Source: Verrucomicrobiota bacterium
GTDB taxonomy: Bacteria > Verrucomicrobiota > Verrucomicrobiia > Limisphaerales > JAEYXS01
DNA: 8,223 nt
Reading direction: 5' to 3'
NCBI GenBank assembly: GCA_021156225.1
Contig: JAJNBN010000124.1
Location: 1-8,223 of the forward strand
Below, piece by piece: positions 5,566 to 8,223 of this stretch. The translations under genes and the position numbers were made by a program. Under the pieces are notes generated by a model. It ran no database searches. It was given only the letters and a program-made list of their open reading frames with translations, and was not told the origin of the DNA. Each line of letters opens with the position of its first letter. The stretch's first letter is position 1.

Positions 5566-5647
5566 CGATGCCTGGCATAAGGGGGAATAGCAGACTCCGG
5601 TGACTTAAAATCACTGCGCCTTCCGGGTGCAAGTCCCGGGGCATCGA
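5566..5647 (+). tRNA. tRNA-Leu(UAA), unusual linker helix, CCA not encoded
   Basis: The acceptor CGATGCC/GGCATCG is perfect and followed by A73. The next bases are ACG, so CCA would need CCA-adding enzyme. The anticodon helix 5599-5603/5611-5615 has loop CTTAAAA (TAA). The D-stem GGGG/CTCC closes the same loop GAATAGCAGA as the neighbouring Leu tRNA. The linker TGGCATAA has eight bases, and its GGC (5574-5576) can pair with GCC (5618-5620) in the variable region. T-loop TGCAAGT. Only one base separates it from the next tRNA. Confidence 0.85.
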
Positions 5648-5648
5648 A

Positions 5649-5732
5649 CGGTGTGTGGTTTACCGGGAACAGCAGACCGGACCGTCTCAAAAGCGGATAG
5701 CCTTGGGAGTGCAAGTCTCCCCACGCCGACCA
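5649..5732 (+). tRNA. tRNA-Leu(CAA), unusual linker helix
   Basis: The acceptor is identical to the Leu(UAG) gene (CGGTGTG/CACGCCG), with A73 and CCA. The anticodon loop CTCAAAA (CAA at 5688-5690) sits on a helix 5681-5685/5693-5697 with an A-A mismatch at the base. The D-stem CCGG/CCGG closes loop GAACAGCAGA. The linker TGGTTTA and variable TAGCCTT allow GGTT/AGCC pairing (5657-5660 with 5699-5702). T-stem GGGAG/CTCCC, T-loop TGCAAGT. With its two neighbours it forms a Leu trio of shared ancestry covering UUR and CUA codons. Confidence 0.85.
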
Positions 5733-5747
5733 ATTGTTTTTATTTAT

Positions 5748-5839
5748 GGAGGGTCAACCAGACGAGCGTGCTGGCGCTGTTTGCTAAACAGTGGGTTCCC
5801 CTTGCGGGGAATGTGGTGCAAGTCCACGGCCTTCCGCCA
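5748..5839 (+). tRNA. tRNA-Ser(GCU)
   Basis: This is a proper class II tRNA. The acceptor GGAGGGT/GCCTTCC is followed by G73 (typical of Ser) and CCA. The anticodon helix 5776-5780/5788-5792 has loop TTGCTAA, anticodon GCT at 5783-5785. A long variable arm TTCCCC-TTGC-GGGGAA follows, as serine tRNAs require. The D-stem CCAG/CTGG has a 9-nt loop without GG. T-loop is TGCAAGT with G55. The normal long variable arm contrasts with the rebuilt Leu tRNAs next to it. Confidence 0.9.
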
Positions 5840-5845
5840 TTTTTC

Positions 5846-5919
5846 AAGGGGCGAAGTTTGAGGTGAGGAGTGCGAAGGAAGTCCAGCCAGCGCACGTAAG
5901 CCGCAGTAATTCGTCCCTT
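5846..5919 (+). other. tRNA-sized unit X without CCA
   Basis: AAGGGGCGAA (5846-5855) pairs with TTCGTCCCTT (5910-5919) in ten consecutive pairs, closing a 74-base unit in step with the array. GTGCG (5870-5874) can pair with CGCAC (5890-5894) inside. No T-arm, anticodon or CCA is seen. It may be an eroded tRNA or a distinct small RNA. Confidence 0.4.
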
Positions 5920-5929
5920 TTATTTTAGC

Positions 5930-6004
5930 CACCTCTGATCGCGAAGTAGATCGAGCGGTCCATGTTTAACGGATGAAGCCGGTGGAAGAGACCGGCCAGA
6001 GGTG
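5930..6004 (+). other. tRNA-like unit J, possible UUU anticodon, no CCA
   Basis: An 8-bp perfect acceptor (CACCTCTG/CAGAGGTG) stacks directly on a 6-bp T-stem (5978-5983/5991-5996) with a 7-nt loop GGAAGAG unlike any T-loop. A small D-arm ATC/GAT has loop GCGAAGTA. A helix 5958-5962/5970-5974 with one A-C mismatch carries loop TGTTTAA, reading TTT with G at position 33. The 3' end runs into TGCTC and a T-run rather than CCA. It is cloverleaf-shaped but unlikely to be a standard elongator tRNA. Confidence 0.45.
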
Positions 6005-6018
6005 TGCTCTTTTTAGAC

Positions 6019-6095
6019 GGAGCTGAAGCCACAGCAGACCGGCATCGGACTTTTAATCCGATTAGGTGAGGTTGCAACTACCTCCGGCTCCACCA
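6019..6095 (+). tRNA. tRNA-Lys(UUU)
   Basis: The acceptor GGAGCTG/CGGCTCC (one T-G) is followed by A73 and CCA. The D-stem GCC/GGC has loop ACAGCAGACC, no GG. The anticodon helix TCGGA/TCCGA is perfect with loop CTTTTAA (TTT at 6052-6054). The T-stem GAGGT/ACCTC has loop TGCAACT with G55. Together with tRNA-Lys(CUU) the array covers both lysine codons. Confidence 0.9.
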
Positions 6096-6102
6096 AGTTT
6101 TT

Positions 6103-6177
6103 TGCGGGATGGAGTAATCAGTAACTCGACGCTCTTTGAAAGCGAAGTCGATGGTGCGAATCCATCTCCCGCAGCCA
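6103..6177 (+). tRNA. tRNA-Gln(UUG)
   Basis: The acceptor TGCGGGA/TCCCGCA is perfect, with G73 and CCA. The U1-A72 pair and G73 are Gln identity features. D-stem GAGT/ACTC, loop AATCAGTA. Anticodon helix 6129-6133/6141-6145 (A-A mismatch at its base), loop CTTTGAA with TTG at 6136-6138. T-stem GATGG/CCATC, loop TGCGAAT with G55. Confidence 0.9.
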
Positions 6178-6186
6178 AGATCTATC

Positions 6187-6260
6187 CGCCCGGTGGTGAA
6201 ATAGCATCGCGTCCGGTTTACATCCGGAAGTCGAGGGGGCAGTACCTTCCCGGGTGACCA
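6187..6260 (+). tRNA. tRNA-Val(UAC)
   Basis: The acceptor CGCCCGG/CCGGGTG (one G-T) is followed by A73 and CCA. The anticodon helix TCCGG/CCGGA is perfect with loop TTTACAT, anticodon TAC at 6219-6221. The D-arm GTG/CGC has loop AAATAGCAT. The T-stem GAGGG/CCTTC has loop GGCAGTA: positions 54, 55 and 58 all differ from the T54-U55-A58 standard, as in the tRNA-Gly of this array. Confidence 0.85.
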
Positions 6261-6270
6261 TTTTTCCAAT

Positions 6271-6345
6271 TGCCTTGTGGCGTAAAGAGCAGCGCGTCGG
6301 TCTCTGAAACCGGAGGACTTGGTGCAATTCCAGGCAAGGCAGCCA
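6271..6345 (+). tRNA. tRNA-Gln(CUG)
   Basis: The acceptor TGCCTTG/CAAGGCA is perfect, with U1-A72 and G73 as in Gln, and CCA. D-stem GCG/CGC, loop TAAAGAGCAG. Anticodon helix TCGGT/ACCGG with loop CTCTGAA, anticodon CTG at 6304-6306. T-stem CTTGG/CCAGG, loop TGCAATT with G55. It is the last tRNA seen; 128 bases separate it from the HNH gene. Confidence 0.9.
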
Positions 6346-6473
6346 GTTTAGTTTTCATAACAACAGAGGACAAACACCAACACGGAAGAAGTGTTTAAAC
6401 AGTTGAGAGTTAAGTCGTGAATCGGTTTCACGAGTTAGCGATTCAACGCTGTTTACGTTTTAACGGAGAACTT

Positions 6474-7058
6474 ATGAGCGATGTATTGAACAAAGCGATG
6501 GTGCTGGTCTTGAACCGGAACTGGCAGGCGATCCATGTGCGGACGCCAGCGGAGGCTTTTTGCCAGATGGCCACGGGGGCGGCCACAGCGCTGGAGATCG
6601 AGGGCGAGGAATACATCCGGCCGGTGACGTGGACGGAGTGGATCACTCTGCCGGTGCGTGAACAGGATCAGGCCGTGCAGACGGTGCGCGGACAGATCCG
6701 GGTACCCACCGTAGTCGTGGCGGTGAACTTCGACAGGGTGCCGAAGAAGCGTCCGAAGCTGTGCGCCAAGACGATCCGCGAGCGCGATGGGAATCGCTGC
6801 CAGTACACGGGGCGTGAGCTGCGTCCGGATGAGGGCAGCCTGGATCACGTGTTGCCGCGGTCGCGTGGCGGGCAGGATACGTGGGAGAACCTGGTGTGGT
6901 CGGCCAAGGATGTGAATACCCGGAAGGGGAACCGTCTGCCGCATGAGGCGGGGTTGAAGTTGCTCAGCGTGCCGCGAGCGCCGAAGGAGCAACTGGTCAC
7001 GGCGTTGATCCGAAATTCACACAGCATCCCGGAGTGGAGGCTGTTTTTGAACGAATAA
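6474..7058 (+). CDS. HNH endonuclease family protein
   Basis: I choose ATG 6474 because GGAG lies five bases upstream; a longer GTG form from 6417 lacks a site. The product is 194 residues. Residues 1-90 are an accessory domain (VLVLNRNWQAIHVRTPAEAF, then TWTEWITLP). Residues about 100-155 hold the HNH motif: RDGNRCQYTG, LDHVLPRSRGG with the catalytic His about residue 125, ENLV with Asn about 139, and DVNTRKGNR with the third metal-binding position. Only one cysteine (CQYTG) is present, so the paired Cys zinc knuckles of many HNH proteins are absent. It would be a metal-dependent DNA or RNA nuclease. It directly follows the array in the same direction, so it may move or act with it, though similar HNH genes also occur as free-standing chromosomal genes. 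Confidence 0.88.
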   Translation: MSDVLNKAMVLVLNRNWQAIHVRTPAEAFCQMATGAATALEIEGEEYIRPVTWTEWITLPVREQDQAVQTVRGQIRVPTVVVAVNFDRVPKKRPKLCAKTIRERDGNRCQYTGRELRPDEGSLDHVLPRSRGGQDTWENLVWSAKDVNTRKGNRLPHEAGLKLLSVPRAPKEQLVTALIRNSHSIPEWRLFLNE

Positions 7059-7146
7059 GAACAGGCGAGGGCGCCTGTTCGACTAATGGCAGGCGGTGGC
7101 GCCTGCCCCACTACAGAAACGAGGGAGGCGGGCTGAAGCCCGCCTC
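7059..7146. repeat. Three consecutive GC-rich palindromes
   Basis: The hairpins are GAACAGGCG-AGGG-CGCCTGTTC (7059-7080), GGCAGGCG-GTGG-CGCCTGCC (7088-7107) and GAGGCGGGC-TGAA-GCCCGCCTC (7125-7146). All stems are perfect. The first two share the AGGCG/CGCCT core. They fill the gap between the HNH stop codon and the next gene and resemble dispersed extragenic palindromes. They could also end HNH transcription, but no T-run follows. Confidence 0.75.
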
Positions 7147-7166
7147 TCTCAGTAACGAATAAAATT

Positions 7167-7508
7167 ATGAATACGAAGACGCTTTATCGGCCGGTGGGGC
7201 CGAAGGAATTGGAACTGATTAAGCAGAGCAGCTGGCGGGCATTTCCCCCACGTTTGCCGGAGCAGCCGATCTTTTATCCGGTGATGAATGAGGAGTAGGC
7301 GGTGCAGATCGCGCGCGATTGGAATGTACCCGCGTCTAGTTCCGGTTTTGTCACGCGCTTTCAAGTGAAGGCGGATTACGTGGCGAAGTATGAAGTGCAG
7401 AAAGTGGGTTCTTCAATCGCGAGGGAATTGTGGGTGCCGGCCGAGGAATTGGCGGAGTTCAACGAAAACATTGTCGGTGAAATCGAAGTGATACGGGAGT
7501 TCTCATGA
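7167..7508 (+). pseudogene. ADP-ribosylation/crystallin J1-like protein split by an in-frame TAG
   Basis: The 7167-7298 frame (MNTKTLYRPVGPKELELI, then FPPRLPEQPIFYPVMNEE) ends at TAG 7296-7298. The same frame continues at once (AVQIARDWNVP, then GFVTRFQV, RELWVPAEELAEFNENIVG) to TGA 7506-7508. Joined, it gives about 113 residues matching a small family I recall as annotated ADP-ribosylation/crystallin J1, in which a tyrosine usually follows the EE before AxQIARDWN; one base change from a Tyr codon gives TAG. AGGAG at 7291-7295 lies six bases before GTG 7302, so the second part could be translated alone. It may be a pseudogene, a sequencing error, a split gene or an amber readthrough. The last codon overlaps the next gene by ATGA, so the two genes form an operon. 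Confidence 0.7.
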
Positions 7509-8223
7509 AAATATTGTTTCCGAGTCATCCTTTACATAGGCGGCAGGCGGATCCGGAGTATGCGGGCGAGTGGCAGGCGGCGAGCGCTGCGGGGTTCACG
7601 TGTGAGTTGTATGATGTGGACCGGTTGCGCGAGGGGAATGCGCCGGAGGCGTTGAAGCATTGTGCTCCTGCTGCTGAAGCGGGTGAGGCGATCTTGCATC
7701 GCGGATGGATGCTGCGGTGCTGGGCTTATGGTTCGTTGCATCGGGAGTTGGTCGGGCTGGGGTATGAGCCGGTGGTTTCGCCGGTGGAGTATGCGGAGGC
7801 GCATTATCTGCCGAATGCATATCCGCTGCTGGCCGGTCACACGCCGGAGAGCCGGTGGTTCGCGGGGAATGATGTGCGGGCGGCGTGGGCGGTGTATGAG
7901 GAGATGAGCGAGGGTGATGTGATCGTGAAGGACTTTGTGAAGTCGGCGAAGCATCGCTGGCAGGATGCGTGTTTCATCCCGGCACGGACGCCGTATGCGC
8001 GGTTCAAGGACATCTTGCTCACGATGATGTATGTGCGTGGGGATGAGTTCGAGAAAGGGTTTGTGTTCCGGCGGGCGCATCCGCTGGTGTGCAATGGGTC
8101 GCATGAATGCGGGCGGCCGAAGCATGATGAGGTGCGGTTGTTCTTCTGGGATGGGGAGTTGCTGGCGGCCACGAAGGATGAGCCGTTAAGCGAACTGGCC
8201 ACTTGGACGATGCTGGCGCGGCG
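7505..8223 (+). CDS. ATP-grasp protein, R2K-type (partial)
   Basis: The frame is open from ATG 7505 to the end of the window (239 codons seen). The order HRGWMLR (about residue 65), SPVEYAEAHYLPNAYP (92-107), GHTPESRWF, VIVKDFVKSAKHRWQDACFIP (139-159, with Lys residues expected to contact ATP) and GFVFRRAHPLV (185-195) matches the ATP-grasp R2K clade as I recall it. These enzymes are thought to join an amino or acid group to a peptide or small-molecule carboxylate using ATP; the substrate here is unknown. It begins within the stop codon of the upstream gene (ATGA), indicating translational coupling with the ADP-ribosylation-like gene. The C-terminus lies outside the window. Confidence 0.82.
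   Translation, partial: MKILFPSHPLHRRQADPEYAGEWQAASAAGFTCELYDVDRLREGNAPEALKHCAPAAEAGEAILHRGWMLRCWAYGSLHRELVGLGYEPVVSPVEYAEAHYLPNAYPLLAGHTPESRWFAGNDVRAAWAVYEEMSEGDVIVKDFVKSAKHRWQDACFIPARTPYARFKDILLTMMYVRGDEFEKGFVFRRAHPLVCNGSHECGRPKHDEVRLFFWDGELLAATKDEPLSELATWTMLAR

Noticed and set aside
4812..6345. CRISPR-like repeat array
   Set aside because: The repeated phrases (GGTGCAAGTCC and AGCAGA) are T-loops and D-loops of cloverleafs; units are 74-92 bases with complementary ends, not direct repeats with spacers.
7532..8125. 197-codon minus-strand open frame
   Set aside because: It is opposite the ATP-grasp gene, is full of Arg, Pro and His as expected for antisense of GC-rich coding DNA, and has no domain.

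Overview
The window looks like a bacterial chromosome segment, most likely Verrucomicrobiota or a near relative of the Planctomycetes-Verrucomicrobia group. This rests on recalled protein families (a DUF3806 protein, a class A beta-lactamase-like lipoprotein, an HNH nuclease, an R2K-type ATP-grasp protein) and on GC-rich palindromes of a kind I associate with those genomes. No search was run, so the phylum is an inference. The striking content is accessory: at least 14 tRNA genes with encoded CCA ends or near ends, in one direction, plus several tRNA-sized units that are not normal tRNAs.

Layout. 1-97: palindromic element. 126-191: tRNA-Thr(CGU) with almost no D-arm. 257-1120 (-): DUF3806 protein. 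1196-1354: tRNA-His(GUG) and a degenerate sister copy. 1428-2339: conserved hypothetical protein. 2340-3181: GC-rich, gene-poor stretch full of GNRA/UUCG-type hairpins with a tRNA-Met(CAU) inside it, which I read as a candidate large structured RNA. 3186-3260: tRNA-Cys(GCA). 3273-3701 (-): unknown small protein. 3810-4706 (+): beta-lactamase-like lipoprotein. 4812-6345: dense tRNA array in the order Gly(UCC), unit B, tRNA-like C, Lys(CUU), Leu(UAA) interrupted by a palindromic element, Leu(UAG), Leu(UAA), Leu(CAA), Ser(GCU), unit X, tRNA-like J, Lys(UUU), Gln(UUG), Val(UAC), Gln(CUG). 6474-7058: HNH endonuclease. 7059-7146: three strong hairpins. 7167-7508: ADP-ribosylation/crystallin J1-like gene split by an in-frame TAG. 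7505 to the window end: ATP-grasp protein overlapping it by ATGA.

The main discovery is structural. Thirteen cloverleafs in this array have G instead of U at T-loop position 55, and none keeps the D-loop GG. Each carries AG (usually AGC or AGT) where G18-G19 should be. The two units with a canonical TTC T-loop (5218-5463 and 4990-5062) keep GG in the D-loop. This is coordinated replacement of the G18-U55 elbow pair by A18-G55 with G19-C56 retained. The three Leu tRNAs also share a second departure: a 7-8 nt linker after the acceptor stem can pair with the short variable region, giving a helix absent from normal tRNA.

An inferred model is a mobile tRNA array carrying its own set of elbow-altered tRNAs, together with a large ornate RNA, a conserved protein of unknown function and an HNH nuclease. 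It could supply tRNAs resistant to tRNA-targeting defence enzymes, or serve a non-translational role. The array probably continues upstream of the window.
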